Shown: in pieces, positions 47,171 to 58,838 of the stretch
Layout: every line of letters begins with the position of its first letter
Position numbering within the stretch: position 1 is the stretch's first letter
Assembly: GCA_907163375.1 (NCBI GenBank)
Contig: CAJQUW010001979.1
Coordinates: forward strand, 620,001 to 684,000
Length of the DNA: 64,000 nucleotides
Direction of reading: 5' to 3'
Source: Prostheceraeus crozeri
Lineage: Eukaryota > Platyhelminthes > Polycladida > Euryleptidae
Notes under the pieces: generated by a model
Databases searched by the model: none
What the model was told of the DNA's origin: nothing
Seen by the model: the letters and a program-made list of their open reading frames with translations, nothing else
Position numbers and translations under genes: made by a program

Positions 47171-47477
47171 TGTGATGATTGTCTGTTGCTTTGTTTGGTG
47201 ATTCGTGCATTGTGCTATTGTTGAATGATTTAGTGTTTGCAATGTTTGATTGTCAAGGCATGATTACTGTTCGATGCGTGTCTGTTGCGAGTTAATGCGT
47301 ATTGCGCACAGTACAGTCTTCACACCGTATGTTGCTTTGGTCTCGATACGTGACTAATTGACTCTATGGTACATGACAATTTACAATTTCTGTTGTACAT
47401 GTTCTGCGTACGTTATATTTGATATTTGAATATAACAAGCTTACATTACTTGGATTTTCTTGATCACTATCTCAACA
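47171..47477 (+). repeat. Left LTR
   Basis: 307 bp, preceded by the 5-bp duplication CAGAC and followed by the primer-binding leader. Nearly identical to the right LTR. Confidence 0.93.
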
Positions 47478-47489
47478 TATTTGGCGACG

Positions 47490-47836
47490 AGGATGCCGAA
47501 AAGCTCATCTACTACTAATATGCAAAGTTATCCTTCTCCTACTTTACTTCCGAATCCAAAGACAGCTGATTGGAACTTCTTCAAGCGTCAACTGAAAACT
47601 ATTTTCTCATTTGCAATGTTGCTGGTCATGCTAAGTTGCCATTACTCTTGAACTGTCTGGGTCGTGATGGACTTGCAATGTACGACGGTTTGCCAGAGCC
47701 CAAAGATGACTTTAACAATGCAATTATTCAATTGGAATCCTACTTCGGTGCTAGTCAGTCTATACTGCTGTATAGGAAGCATGTTTTCACTGCAAGACAA
47801 TCACTCAACGAAAGTGCTACAGAATTCGCGTGCTGA
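47490..47836 (+). pseudogene. gag-like region of the LTR element (fossil)
   Basis: The phrase ADWNFFKRQL and, further on, LLNCLGRDGLAMYDGLP and FNNAIIQLESYFG resemble the capsid region of Ty3/Gypsy gag proteins (a short W-x-x-F-K-x-Q start, then LL.C.G......). It is partial and broken. Confidence 0.65.
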
Positions 47837-47998
47837 CTGAGACGAATGTCTTTACGGTGTGACTTTACGAATGCTGCTGAGATGCTGCGCGACATATGTG
47901 TTGGGAGTGAACAACTATCGACTAGGGGAGCGTCTCCTTGCTGAAGATTCAAAAGTGCTGACATTCGACAAAGCTGTAGCCAAAACTCTACTGCTCCT

Positions 47999-48889
47999 AT
48001 GAAACCAGTTGCCGATGAGCCAAGAGAAGCTTGGAATACAATATCAGTGGATTTTACGGGTAATTCGTCAAAACTGAATAACTTTATTTTCTTTACGATG
48101 ATAGATTATTATTCGAGATATCCTTTAGTCTACAAGGTTCGCTCATCTTCGGCTGAGGAAGCAATAAGGTGTTTGAGTCATGCTCTTTCAATTTTTGGCA
48201 TACCAAAATATTTGATATCCGATAATGGTACTGCATTCACGAGTCAACAATTTTCTGATTTCTTGGAGTATTGCCAGGTTACTCATAAAAGAAGCAGTAC
48301 GTATTACCCACAATCAAACTCTGTAATCGAGCGATTTCACGGAACGTTAAAGAAGAGGATGTTCAAAATGATGGATTCGGGTTGTTCATTGGAGGACTCG
48401 TTGCAGCAAGCTTTGTTCGATATTCGATCCTTACCGAATATCTCTATTGGATGTACTCCATATTCCAGGATGTTTGGTCGCGAGATGCAAACTCGATGGC
48501 AATCGTTGCAATCGAATCAAATAGTATGTAAACGGCGTCAGCTATGTGACGAGTACAGAAAACAACAAGGCCGAAGAAACTGGAGGTTATTGAATTTTTC
48601 TCCAGGTGACAGCGTTTTGCTAATGAATAACAAAACAAAACAATTCGAAATTGCAGGAAAGATTTTAAGAAAAGCCGGACATGGGTTATGGTTTGTTGAA
48701 GTCAATGGTCGTGATAAAGTAGTAAATCAAAGGTTCCTGAGGCGATACGTGCAAAAAGACAAAAGAAATGAAAATGATGAAAAGTCAATAGAGGTAAAAT
48801 CAAATAACATTTTGAAGTCAAATTATAACACTTTTAATCGTTACGATTTGAGACAAAACCGATTAAAAGATTATTCGCGTTTCTTTTGA
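47999..48889 (+). pseudogene. Integrase region of the LTR element (fossil)
   Basis: About 296 codons with the Ty3/Gypsy integrase core: ISVDFTG, TMIDYYSRYPLV, LISDNGTAFTS and TYYPQSNSVIERFHGTLK, the D-D-E catalytic set, followed by a basic C-terminal domain (PGDSVLLMN, RRYVQ). It directs insertion of the element's DNA in intact relatives. It ends close to the right LTR, as is normal for the 3' end of pol. Confidence 0.9.
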
Positions 48890-48952
48890 TTTATTTTGGG
48901 ATTTAGTTGCAGGATTTTCGTTATTCATTTTTTATTTTGAGCCCCGGGAGAA

Positions 48953-49262
48953 TTTGATGATTGTCTGTTGCTTTGTTGTTTGGTGATTCGTGCATTGTGC
49001 TATTGTTGAATGATTTAGTGTTTGCAATGTTTGATTGTCAAGGCATGATTACTGTTCGATGCGTGTCTGTTGCGAGTTAATGCGTATTGCGCACAGTACA
49101 GTCTTCACACCGTATGTTGCTTTGGTCTCGATACGTGACTAATTGACTCTATGGTACATGACAATTTACAATTTCTGTTGTACATGTTCTGCGTACGTTA
49201 TATTTGATATTTGAATATAACAAGCTTACATTACTTGGATTTTCTTGATCACTATCTCAACA
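48953..49262 (+). repeat. Right LTR
   Basis: 310 bp, preceded by a purine-rich GAGCCCCGGGAGAA stretch that could serve as the plus-strand primer, and followed by CAGAC. Confidence 0.93.
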
Positions 49263-49267
49263 CAGAC

Positions 49268-49527
49268 CAAGATTGATGCGCTTGACGCTTAGCGATCCTC
49301 AATCAAAAAGTCTGCTGCTTAGAACAGCAAAGCGACTGAAGAGCTCTGATGAATATAGAGGTGTTTTTGTGAATATTGACAAAACTAGATTCCAAATGCC
49401 TGAATCTCGTAATCTGCGTTATGAACTGAAAAAGCGCAAGGCCGATGGTGAAGATGTCGTCATATACCGAGGACGCATTGTAGCTCGTTCCGCCTTTCTT
49501 ATAAATCAGAATAGAAGAAATTTTTAG
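49268..49527 (+). pseudogene. LINE ORF1, 3' part after the LTR insertion
   Basis: When the inserted LTR element and one copy of its 5-bp duplication are left out, the host LINE frame reads straight across: RIGRSHVDR on the left, PRLMRLTLSDPQSKSLLLRT on the right. It then gives AKRLK, YELKKRKADGEDVVIYRGRI and VARSAF before a stop. This is the C-terminal domain of LINE ORF1 (R..I..L.......LR.AK.LK; ELK.RR.DGE.....RG.IV). The insertion therefore landed in the middle of ORF1. Confidence 0.85.
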
Positions 49528-49539
49528 TAAAGGATCTTA

Positions 49540-52072
49540 AAGTTCACATCGATAAGCGTTCTTGTCCCACTATTGTGTTGCTGAATTCCCGTTCAATTTT
49601 TCGAAAGATGGATGAATTATCTGTTTTAATTTCTTCGGTATCTCCTGGTTTTGTGTTTGTAACCGAATCTTGGTTGCATTCTGGCATTCCTGATGACTAT
49701 ATGGCTCTACGCAATTTTAATTTTTACAGATGCGATCGAGTTGGACGTGTTGGTGGAGGAGTCTGTGCTTGGATAAAGTGTGATGCATGCCTCCAGCCTG
49801 TCAGTTACTGCTATCCGCTTGTCATAGAATTTCTTGGGTTTAGATCTAGTGATCTTTTGTCGCATGTGTCTACATTCCACCCAATATAAGATCCTCTGCA
49901 ATGAATGAAATAAGTGAATTTTTGACTAATGTTTTGGACAATGAGCTTTGTATCAATCCTGATTGTGACATCATTATTTGCGGTGACTTTAATTCGTTTG
50001 ACACAACCTCTGTTTTTGAAGAGCAATTATCTCTTGTGAATACTGTCAAAGCTCCGACCCGACAAAATTCTGTATTGGATCACATTTGGATCAGTGATCA
50101 TTTGAGAGAACAATGTTATGGAGATGCCTGCATCGGTCCACCACTCGGTTCCTCTGATCATAATACAGTGGTATTATTTGGTGAGGCAAAGAAAGACTGC
50201 CCTAAACGTCTGGTGAAGGTATGGGATTTCCGCAAATCACATCTTGAGGACTTTCTATTTCTTCTATCAATTACGGATTTTCCTGGTTTTGCAAACGGGG
50301 ACTCAGTGGATGATATGTGCACATCTTTCTATTTTATCTTGCATACTGCCATTTCATTCATACCGTCAACATATGTCACACTGTCCATCAACGATAAGCC
50401 GTGGATGACTCCTTTGCTCAAGTCATTAATAGATGAAAGATGGCGGGCATTTAGAGCAAATAATTGGCAGAAGTATCATCATTACAAAAGAAAAGTGAAG
50501 AGCGAAATATTCAAATCCAAGATGATCTGGTCTCAGCGTTGCATGCGTTCATCCAAGAGTGTCTGGAAGGTAGTCAATGAAATACGCGGGAAATTTTCTT
50601 CAAATGTGTATGATGCACTAGAGCAAGAATATGGTAGCATCGATGCTGTCCTAATGGCAATGCAAGATGAACTATCTAAAAACTTCAACCACGATGACGA
50701 TCCCGTCGATCCGCTTCCAATATGTGATGAGGTGTGGAATTTGAATGCAAGTGCCATTGATGTCAGAAATTCTCTTTCACGAGTACCAGTGAATAAATCT
50801 ATGGGTAGTGATGGGATTCCTAATCGCCTTCTTAGGGAAGCTGCGGATTATATATGTTACTCTTTTCATTCGATCTACGTTAAATCAGTTGAGACAAGAT
50901 CTTTCCCTGCACGTTGGAAATGTTGTGAGGTTGTGCTCATTCCTAAATGCCGTAAACCCAAACTCAAAGACTTTCGACCAATTTCTATTAATCCGGTCGT
51001 CAGTAAAAGTTTTGAATGTTTGATTCTACTAACTGTGTTGCCTGATATTTCTGCATTGTATGGGCCTTCTCAGCATGCATTTAGAAAGTTTGGTTCGACT
51101 AATAGTGCCCTAGTAAATATTCACGACACTATCACCTCATATCTCGACCTAAAGGAAACACAGGCTGTTAGAATGACATGCCTCGATTTTACTAAAGCGT
51201 TCGACAAAATTAATCATGTTTGCTTACTGAATCGTCTCTTGGAAGGTCATGTGAATCATGGTTTTGTGAGCTGGTTGAGGAGCTACTTGTGTGACAGGTC
51301 TCAAAGGCTCAAGGTCAATGGTATGTGCGGTCCACTTGCCAGCTTACCTTCTGGCTTGCCTCAGGGATCAGTCCTTGGACCGTCGATGTTTGCGGCGTTC
51401 ATGGGATCAATAGAGGTTTCATCCGGGTCACAGGCTGTCATATATGCTGATGACATCACCTTAATAGAAAAAGTTACAGTGAATAATGATCCAAATAATT
51501 TGCATCGTATTCAGGTGTGGCTTGATGAGAGAAACATGGAGCTCAATTTGTCAAAGTCAAAGCAGCTGCTGTTTTTCCGTGGTGAGAATTTTGACGCTTC
51601 ATATAGTGATATCAAGATCTGTCATGATGTTAAGATTCTGGGTGTACATTGGAATGATCGTCTTTCATGGAATGATCATTTTCATCAAATTTTGAAAGTT
51701 GCAGCTCAGAGATTGTATGTGATCAGAACGCTGAAACCTATCATTACCGTTGACCAACATGTGTTGGTGTATCATTCTCTGATCACTAGTCTTTTTCTTT
51801 ACTGTGCTCCACTTTTTGTTTCGTTGTCAAAAGGTGTCGACATCAAGTTAGAGCGCTTTCAAAAGCGAGCCCACAAAATTATTTGTGGTAATCATTGTGC
51901 CTGTGACAATTTTCCCTTGCTTTCTTTTGTCCGCAACGAGCGCTCCATCAAGTTCTTCAATGAGTGTGAGTCAGACGTTTTTCATCCTTTACACCTTGTA
52001 CTTGTAGTACCTTCTCGTTTCCCATGCAGTGGTCGTCTGTCTATTCCATTTGTAAGAACGTCCCGTAGATAA
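49540..52072 (+). pseudogene. LINE ORF2: endonuclease and reverse transcriptase
   Basis: ORF2 nicks the target and copies the LINE RNA. It starts with an AP-type endonuclease: LLNSRSIFRKMDELSVLIS, VTESWLHSGI, DRVGRVGGGVCAWI, then after a frame break near 49860, YIPPNIRS, CGDFNSFD, LDHIWIS and GSSDHNTV. The reverse transcriptase follows: SMGSDGIPNRLLREAA, VVLIPKCRKP, DFRPISINPV, LDFTKAFDKINH, LPSGLPQGSVLGPSMFAAFM, and the active site IYADDITLIE. The end reads SGRLSIPFVRTSRR and a stop, after which the frame continues with NSLFPWMCSFLND, usual for the family. All catalytic motifs are visible. Confidence 0.9.
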
Positions 52073-52249
52073 AACTCCCTCTTTCCATGGATGTGTTCAT
52101 TTCTAAATGACTTTGTTGCCTAATGATTTTGATAGTTGTATGAACAATCTCAACTTATCTTGTTTACTTTCTTTTTGTATTTGTGTATAAATGTATGTCA
52201 TGATTCTCAATTCTTGAATAAAACACTTATTTGCTTACTTACTTACCGA

Positions 52250-52695
52250 GATGACTCCCTTTAAAAGTAGAATGCAAGAAGTTGGACATCAATGGGAATG
52301 AATCATAGAATAGGGATATATAGGTAGAATGTCGACTCAAAAAAGTATCTGTATACAGTGAAAATTTTTATATGAAAAGATTCAGTTTCTTGCGGAGATT
52401 AACCCTTTTGCGATCAATACGTGCAGAGCACGTCATACATGAATTGTTCAAAGTCACCACGATTGGAAAGACATCAATAGAGCATATTCAAACTGTGCGT
52501 GCATAGCACGTCATGGTGAATTCGGACAATGTAATGAATTTCACTTTGATCGCGAAAGGGTTAAGTTCCCGCGGTCCAAAAAATTATTTGAGCAGTTTTA
52601 AAAAAAGTCAAAATTTTGCCAATTTATATACTACCGATGACTCCTCTATGTAAGTAGTATGCAACATGTTGGATATCAAAAGGAATGAATATTTG
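52250..52695. repeat. Repeat unit (copy B) right of the LINE, with linker copies
   Basis: GATGACTCCCTTTAAAAGTA with AAGTTGGACATCAATGGGAA before copy B returns as GATGACTCCTCTATGTAAGT and ATGTTGGATATCAAAAGGAA after it. The region is therefore a tandem repeat in which the LINE lies at a unit boundary. Copy B is 52300-52636, without its insertion about 180 bp. Confidence 0.85.
52403..52560. mobile_element. piggyBac-type MITE, 158 bp
   Basis: TTAA at 52399-52402 and 52561-52564 flank ends CCCTTTTGCGATCA and TGATCGCGAAAGGG, the TTAA target and CCCTTT-type ends of piggyBac elements. Inside are two opposed GTGCAKAGCACGTCAT-like motifs (near 52421 and 52501). The matching place in repeat copy A lacks the insert. 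No coding capacity. Confidence 0.9.
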
Positions 52696-53891
52696 CCAAT
52701 AAGCATCCTAACTAAGCGGAAATTAAGCTGATTATCAAGGGAATTTCATGATCCGTATTGTGATGGAAGTCTTCATGAAAAAGTCACGGTATTATTCGTG
52801 CTTTCTTGACTGAAATTTCAAGTTTTCAATTCAATTTTCACCGGCATGATTTTATGATTCACTAAATTCATGTTTCATTTCTTGAATCTGAATTGTGATG
52901 TGGACCCAACCACATCTTTTAAAGTTAACTGAAATCATTGTCTTTGATTCTGTTATTTTGCTCTGCCAGTGACAGGTTCCTTGTGAAATGATCACGCTTA
53001 AAGAAATATTCTTGAGGTCAATCATGAAAGTAAAAGAAACCCATTGAATTGCTAATTTAACAAACATTATATCTCCAAGACTGTCATGACACTGAGAATC
53101 TGTAAAATACCGGTACCATAATTTCCTCTGCATTACAATCATGATCATGCGATTCCGTGGCAATGTCTTCAAAAACTGCAATAATTTACATATCTCACAA
53201 TTGGTAACAGTTACCAAATATATCCCCCTCGAGTTTATTTAATAAAATCGAAAGTGTATACACATTGGGGATTCAATGAATGCGGAGTTTCCACTCTACT
53301 TAATGTAGGGCCTACACCTACTCTATGTGTTGATGAACATGTGAAGTATGATGGCATACAGTCCACGGAGCCTGTGGGAACACATCTTGCGGCAACCTGG
53401 TGTAGGCCTATGATCAACTGCAGGATGTCATGCTACAGTTCAGTAATATTTTTTGGTATGTTCGCTTGCTTGATAACACTCTACGTCGCATTTTAATCTT
53501 GCCTCTTATTTTCTCTATAGCATCCCTGATTTCGGCCTCTGCCGAGGCTCAATTTCTTCCGCACACTTCCTTACCTATTCCCACACATGGCCGATATTTA
53601 TGCCAAATAGAAGTTTCTGTCTGTCTTTGATGATGATGAAACAATTGAGATCAATCTGTTTATATGGATTTGCATAACATCTCCTGACATTCAGGAATTT
53701 ACAATTATATCACATATTTGAATAATTTCATGGTATTTACTACAACTTTTCATGAAAAATTATTATTTTTTAGCTTAAAATTTCGAGAATTCAAAAATTG
53801 AACCTTTTAGCTGATCATATTGAGTATGCAATGTATTTTCATATGAAACAAACATGTATGCAAACAATGAATGCTATACTGCTATGCCGAC
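52696..53891. other. Nothing recognised
   Basis: A minus-strand frame of 121 residues (52852-53217) and frames near 53250 show no recognised motifs. Taken as chance. Confidence 0.45.
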
Positions 53892-55122
53892 TAATTCGTC
53901 GGTTGGTGAAAAATCAGCTCAGATGAGTAAATAAATATTTCCATCAATTGGTTATCGCAACTTATTCGCCACTTGCAGCTTTGATTTTAGACGTATTTAC
54001 AAAAAAAATAAAGGCGACTTACACATTTTGCGATAGTTTTATCACGAAAATAAGTAAAAAATAAATTTCGTCACATAGTCACCATACGATACTAATTCAC
54101 CAGATAATCTTTTGATATTAGCAGGCAATTTTCCCACAGATGAAAGACCACAGACAGTGGAAGCTAAATACTGTAACTCGTGAAATTTTTGGAAACTAAA
54201 GTATCTGTGATGAGTACAAGAAAATCTATGATTTTTGTCTTCTAACGTGTAGAGGTTGTCCGATATCTTCACTGAGGAAAACTACACATCGTCCATTTCT
54301 ATTTCAGATATTTCCAAATTGATTTCAGATCTGTCGAAATGAATTTCAGACATCTCCAGATGAATTTAAGATTCTCCAATTGAATTTAAGATATCTTTAA
54401 AGTTGAGTTTTTGACAGATATCTGAAGCTCAATATGCAGGAATAGGGAAGTTTTCGGTCTTTAAATGTTACATAGTCTTTTCGATCGACTGTAATAAATC
54501 TGCAAAACAATGAGTTAAGGCAAAGACATCAATCACCGCAAAAATTTCAAAATTTTCCAAAAGTGGAAAATTTTCCATTTACATCACTACACAAGACGAC
54601 ATTCATTGACAATTTTTTTGCGTCAAATCGCAGTCAAATTAGCAAAACTGAAAGCGATTTTTAACATGAAAGTTATTGCAATACGTAGCAAAACAACAAA
54701 TTATGCACATTCTAGTTTGATGTTGCAATTTCATTGGACTGGAAGATTTGCTTGGATTTCATTGGAATTCTTGCATTCCTACATCAGTTTCATCTCATTC
54801 AAATGATGACAATCAGACACGTAGAGCAACTAATCGGTTTAATTAGTGCAATAGATTTGACAATTTCATACAGACTTGAGGCAAGTATAATAGATAGTGC
54901 TATTATTTTCATGTTAAAGATCATTTGCTTTCTTCCAATTTTGCTGCGATTTGACGTAAATAAAAGGACCATTTATTATAGATCAAAATTTCAAAACTTC
55001 GAGTGTATGAAAGAAGACCAGCGACCTAATATCGCTTTGCAGGCATGCCACTAGATTGACGACACGAATATTGTGTTCATTTGCTCATCTGAATTGATTT
55101 TTCGCCAACCGACGAAATAGGG
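53892..55122. mobile_element. Probable DNA element with inverted ends, about 1.2 kb, unclassified
   Basis: ATTCGTCGGTTGGTGAAAAA then CAGATGAGTAAAT on the left returns reversed on the right (ATTTGCTCATCTG, then TTTTTCGCCAACCGACGAAA). A second opposed pair lies inside (54618-54685 and 54893-54962; TCAAATCGCAG, TTTAACATGAAA). No target duplication could be fixed and no transposase was found, so the superfamily is open. Confidence 0.6.
54302..54406 (+). repeat. 21-bp minisatellite, about five units
   Basis: Units begin TTTCAGATATTTCC, TTTCAGATCTGTCG, TTTCAGACATCTCC, TTTAAGATTCTCC and TTTAAGATATC, and each ends in an A-rich GAA/TGA. Spacing is 20-22 bp. It lies inside the inverted-ended element at 53892-55122. 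Confidence 0.75.
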
Positions 55123-55425
55123 GATATTGTAGGTAGCTAATTAGCCGTAAACAGTAATGGCTGAATGCTAGCTTCATGTAAAATGGCATTGTACATGAAT
55201 CTCATTCAAAGGTAATGGATAATTATGGAACATGGATAACTATGGATTATACAGAACAAAACATTCGAGATGACGATGGGTGATAGATAATTCTGAATTT
55301 GTGCACCCAAAAAGTTTATTTATTCCAATCAGCCCTTGAAAACAATCGACGAAAATTTAGCATTATTGTTTCTCGAAATATTTCTGGCAGATCGCTTCAT
55401 ACATTGAGCAAACATCGAAGCATGA
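55123..55425. other. Spacer, nothing recognised
   Basis: Contains TGACGATGGGTGATAGATAA, which recurs with small changes at 62601, on the other side of the large hAT element. Confidence 0.4.
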
Positions 55426-55871
55426 CTTAAAAGCAGAATTGGGCAATCGGATAATCGGGCTAAATAGTCCGATTATCCGAATATTCGGAACTTCATTTTC
55501 AAATCGGAGGTAGATCGAACAATTTATTCGGATAATCAAATCGGACTGCATGACATTTCAAAGCGATTCGCAATTCGGCTGGATCTTTGTCATCAGATAG
55601 AATCATACTGACTTAGGGATTTTTAATTAAATATTTTGCCCTATCATTAATGCAACCTAGGAGAAGAATTTTGATTAATGACTACATTACTTTTACAAGT
55701 ACATGTTTTCGTTATTCTGTACAACACTCATGTAGCCGATGTAAGACAACCTTGTTCAGTAAGAGCAGATATTGGTTATAAAATTACTCTCTCCATCTCG
55801 ACTGTGGTCTCACCGTACCGACCGACCGACCGACCGAATGGCGCTTTGAAAACCCGTGTGTCTTAAACATA

Positions 55872-57612
55872 CGTGGTGTGATCCAAAATGTCCCGGACTA
55901 ACCTACTTGCAGATAACCTGTGATAACGAATACTACTTCAGATGTAAATTTAGGTCTTTAAGGCATGAGAAATATGGTTGCCGAAATTTTTCCGGTCAGT
56001 TTTCTATTTTTTCAAAATTTTCAAACATTTTTGTCTGAATTTCAAGATTTTCCTATAAATTCTAGCGATTTAGAATTAATATATTTAGATTAACTTGACA
56101 GTTAAGCTATCACTAATAACCTGACTAATAATTAACGAAAAAAAAAAAAAAAAAAACCAGAAAACAGTTTACTTTTCAATGTATGAGCCGTTAGCATTCG
56201 TCACTTTTTGCCAACGAAGTCTCAATTCACAAAAAGCTTTATGAAAAAATTCCGGTGTCAAAGAATCAAAAAAACTCAGTAACTGCATCCCGCAGTTCAA
56301 CTGGCGATTCAAAATGGTGTCCACGAAGATGCTTTTTGAGGAATCTAAACAGATAGATGTCACTTGGGGGCAAGTCAGGTGAATAAGGAGGATGGCTCAA
56401 TAGTTGAAATCCGTTTCTCGTTAAGGCATTGGTTGTCTCCTGCGAGGTGTGAATCGGAGCATTGTCATGAAGCAAGTAGAGGGGAATGTTTCGTGGCTTT
56501 CTTATTTTCTTCCTCGCTTCAGATAACAGATTGGAATAATATTCGCTATTGATTCTTACTCCTTTATCCGCAAAGTCAACCAGTTGGATTCCCGAAGCGT
56601 TCCAAAAGACCGTCAGCATCAACGACCGGCGATGTGATGTTCCGGATCGCATTTTCAAAGGGGCAGACTCGCCTGATTTTCGCCACTCTGCAGATTCTCG
56701 CTTACTTTGAGGCAGATACAAACTTAAAAAGGTGTTTCATCCTCTGTAAGGATGCAGTTCAGAAACTGATCTCCGTGCGTTTCGAGGAGATCCAAATTTG
56801 ACTGTGCCGCCAGAAGTCTGTTCTCCTTCATTTCAGGTGACAGAAACTTCGGTACGAAACGTGATGCCAGTTTGCGATATCCAAGTCTTTCGATGATGTC
56901 ATGACAGGAGTGATAACTGATTCGCAACTCTCTTGACAACTCACGGATGGTTATCCTTCTGTGTGCTGTAATCACTTCATCGCACTGACTCGATTTCTCT
57001 TCCGGAATCTCCTGCGGCCGACCAACAGTTGAAAAATCTTGCTCCACAGATTGTCTTCCGCGTTTAAATTCGCTTATCCAGAAATAAGCAGTAGTTCTCG
57101 ATGGAGCTTTGCTTCCATATGCCAGGCTTAATTCCTTTAGAATGTCACCATTAGCGAAGCCGCGGATCAGGAGGTATCGTATCACACTGCGATATTCGAC
57201 TGAAGACACGCTTGTCACATCCATCATGAAAACTGATAGAACAAAGAACCATCGTTGACACGGATTTCTTAATGAATGCGTGCTGAATGAACTTCACTGA
57301 TTGATATCGTAACACATGAAGCAATTAACAAAAGACGTGCAATATTCATGGCAAAGATATCCGTCAAATACGGTACAAATCAAAATCAATCTAACTATAA
57401 CAATAAGACAAATCGGATCTCGATCAATTCAGAAAATACAGAAATTCATGTTAAAATGTAAAAATATTTTTTAAAAATAGAAAACTGACCAGAAAAATTT
57501 CGGCGACCATATTTCTCATGCCTTAAAGACCTAAATTTACATCTGAAGTAGTATTCGTTATCACAGGTTATCTGCAAGTAGGTTAGTCCGGGACATTTTG
57601 GATCACACCACG
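55872..57612 (-). mobile_element. mariner element with about 145-bp inverted ends
   Basis: A TA dinucleotide flanks both ends (55870-55871 and 57613-57614). The ends start CGTGGTGTGATCCAAAATGT and match for about 145 bp with only a couple of changes (55872-56016 and 57468-57612), so it is young. Inside is a mariner transposase on the minus strand. The element lies in the left part of the hAT element. Confidence 0.95.
56169..57227 (-). pseudogene. mariner transposase (DD34D), with two frame breaks
   Basis: The N-terminal part (57227-56724) has the paired helix-turn-helix region: YLLIRGFANGDILKELSLAYG, FKRGRQSVE, TVGRPQE and ITIRELSRELRISYHSCHDI. The first catalytic Asp is in ILTEDE. A frame break follows near 56722, then HDNAPIHTS and YSPDLPPSDIYLF give the second and third Asp, 34 residues apart. 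A second break near 56270 leads to the usual C-terminus (LTPEFFHKAFCELRLRWQKV, NGSYIEK). About 350 residues in all, normal for mariner. The three catalytic Asp are kept, but the frame breaks make it inactive. Confidence 0.93.
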
Positions 57613-57639
57613 TACATGTAAATGTCGACGAACGGGCGG

Positions 57640-57790
57640 ATAGAGACAGTTTGAGCCCTCCGAGTTCTTTGGAACTGTTCTTCAAAATCAGCGAAGATAA
57701 CGCCTCCTGTACGAAATGTTTTGCTGTTCTAGAAGCTCAGCAAGGAACTACGTCGAATTTGAAGTTGAGTACACTACTTATATTGATTTC
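57640..57790 (+). pseudogene. hAT BED zinc-finger remnant
   Basis: The frame reads LELFFKISEDNASCTKCFAV then EAQQGTTSNLKLST. hAT transposases start with a BED finger of the form W.FF......A.C..C.......G.T.NL..HL. The C-x2-C pair and GTTSNL are clear. The later His part is not. The catalytic region is not seen, so the element is non-autonomous. Confidence 0.7.
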
Positions 57791-58838
57791 ACTTTTTAAC
57801 TCGGAATCCATCAGTAGGGTACTTTATTCAAATAAAATTCTTTTGACCATGTTAGTGACCTTCATTGACGTAAGCCTAATATCCTGTTATCCTGTAGGCC
57901 TACATGCTTCACGCTTAGTATTTTCCACATGATTAATGTCATCACATTCCTAAAATACATGGAAGCTTGCATGTACAGTATATGGAGATGTTTAGGAGAT
58001 TATTATTAATAGAAGCGTCAAAACGTTTTCACCAAATGACGTTACGTACCAACTTAGAGATCTGTAACAAAACATTAAACATCTCGACTAATTACAATAC
58101 TGTATTTCCCTGATTGCTGATTTGTCAAACCTGCAAACCCGAAAATATCCAAATTTTAGGGTAGCCTACCGGTAGACATTCAAAATCGTAATTAAACTTC
58201 GCCCGACTGGGTAGATTAGCGAATTTTATCGGGCATATAAATTAAGTCCTTCATTTAATATCCCAATAGATACCATGCTTTTTAGAACATCTGTGTAATT
58301 GTCAGCTGTAAGTGCCTTCGTTTTTTTTATTATTCCTAGTTTGAAAAGTTGAATTTGAATTGATATTTAAAGTAAAATTTTTGATGGAGTACTAAGATGA
58401 TAGCCAGCTTCGAGTAATGGTGCCATCAACGATTATTGCGAGTAGGATGCTATGAGCGCAAGAACAACGAATGGGTCGTGGCCAAAATTGTTAGAGTGGA
58501 ACGACTACTTACCATGAATAATGAAAGAAAGATTTGTTAGTTTGGACATCCAGTAAGGAAACAAGGAATGGAGTAAGACTTTCTAACGGGAATGGTTTGC
58601 AAAAAAATTCAAAACGAAGAATTTCATCACTGGCCACGCTGCCTCTTTTAGTGACTACGGCAGAACAACTGAAACAACGAAATGGTAGAGTTTACAGATC
58701 ACGAATTGAATGTCTCTCACAATGTCACTCCATACGTTGGATCTACAAGCGAAATCAATACAGATAAAAGTAATATAAATGTCAGTAGTGAGAATAAATA
58801 TAATAGAATGCTAAGGGAACGAAATGAGAAAAGGAAAG

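Larger units (their letters stand above)
47171..49262 (+). mobile_element. Ty3/Gypsy LTR element, recent but incomplete (fossil)
   Basis: Two LTRs (47171-47477 and 48953-49262) begin near TGTGATGATT and end ATCTCAACA, and differ by only a few bases, so the insertion is recent. CAGAC is duplicated on both sides (47166-47170 and 49263-49267). After the left LTR comes TTTGGCGACGAGGATG, a primer-binding leader like that of Mag-type Gypsy elements. Parts seen are a gag-like region and an integrase. At about 2.1 kb it is far shorter than a complete Ty3/Gypsy element, so it is broken. It sits inside LINE ORF1. Confidence 0.93.
46023..52246 (+). mobile_element. CR1-group LINE, nearly full length, split by an LTR element
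   Basis: A 5' leader with two 170-bp tandem repeats (46285-46626), an ORF1 (46689-47170 continuing at 49268-49527) and an ORF2 (about 49540-52072, endonuclease plus reverse transcriptase) follow in order. AATAAA and a CTTA-repeat tail lie near 52216-52245. Without the inserted LTR element it measures about 4.1 kb. It lies between copies of a tandem host repeat. Single frame breaks in ORF1 and ORF2 and a stop shortly before the family's usual end show that it is inactive but fairly young. Clade within the CR1/jockey superfamily is unsure. Confidence 0.85.

Noticed and set aside
52852-53217. 121-residue minus-strand open frame
   Set aside because: No recognised domain and no neighbouring element ends.
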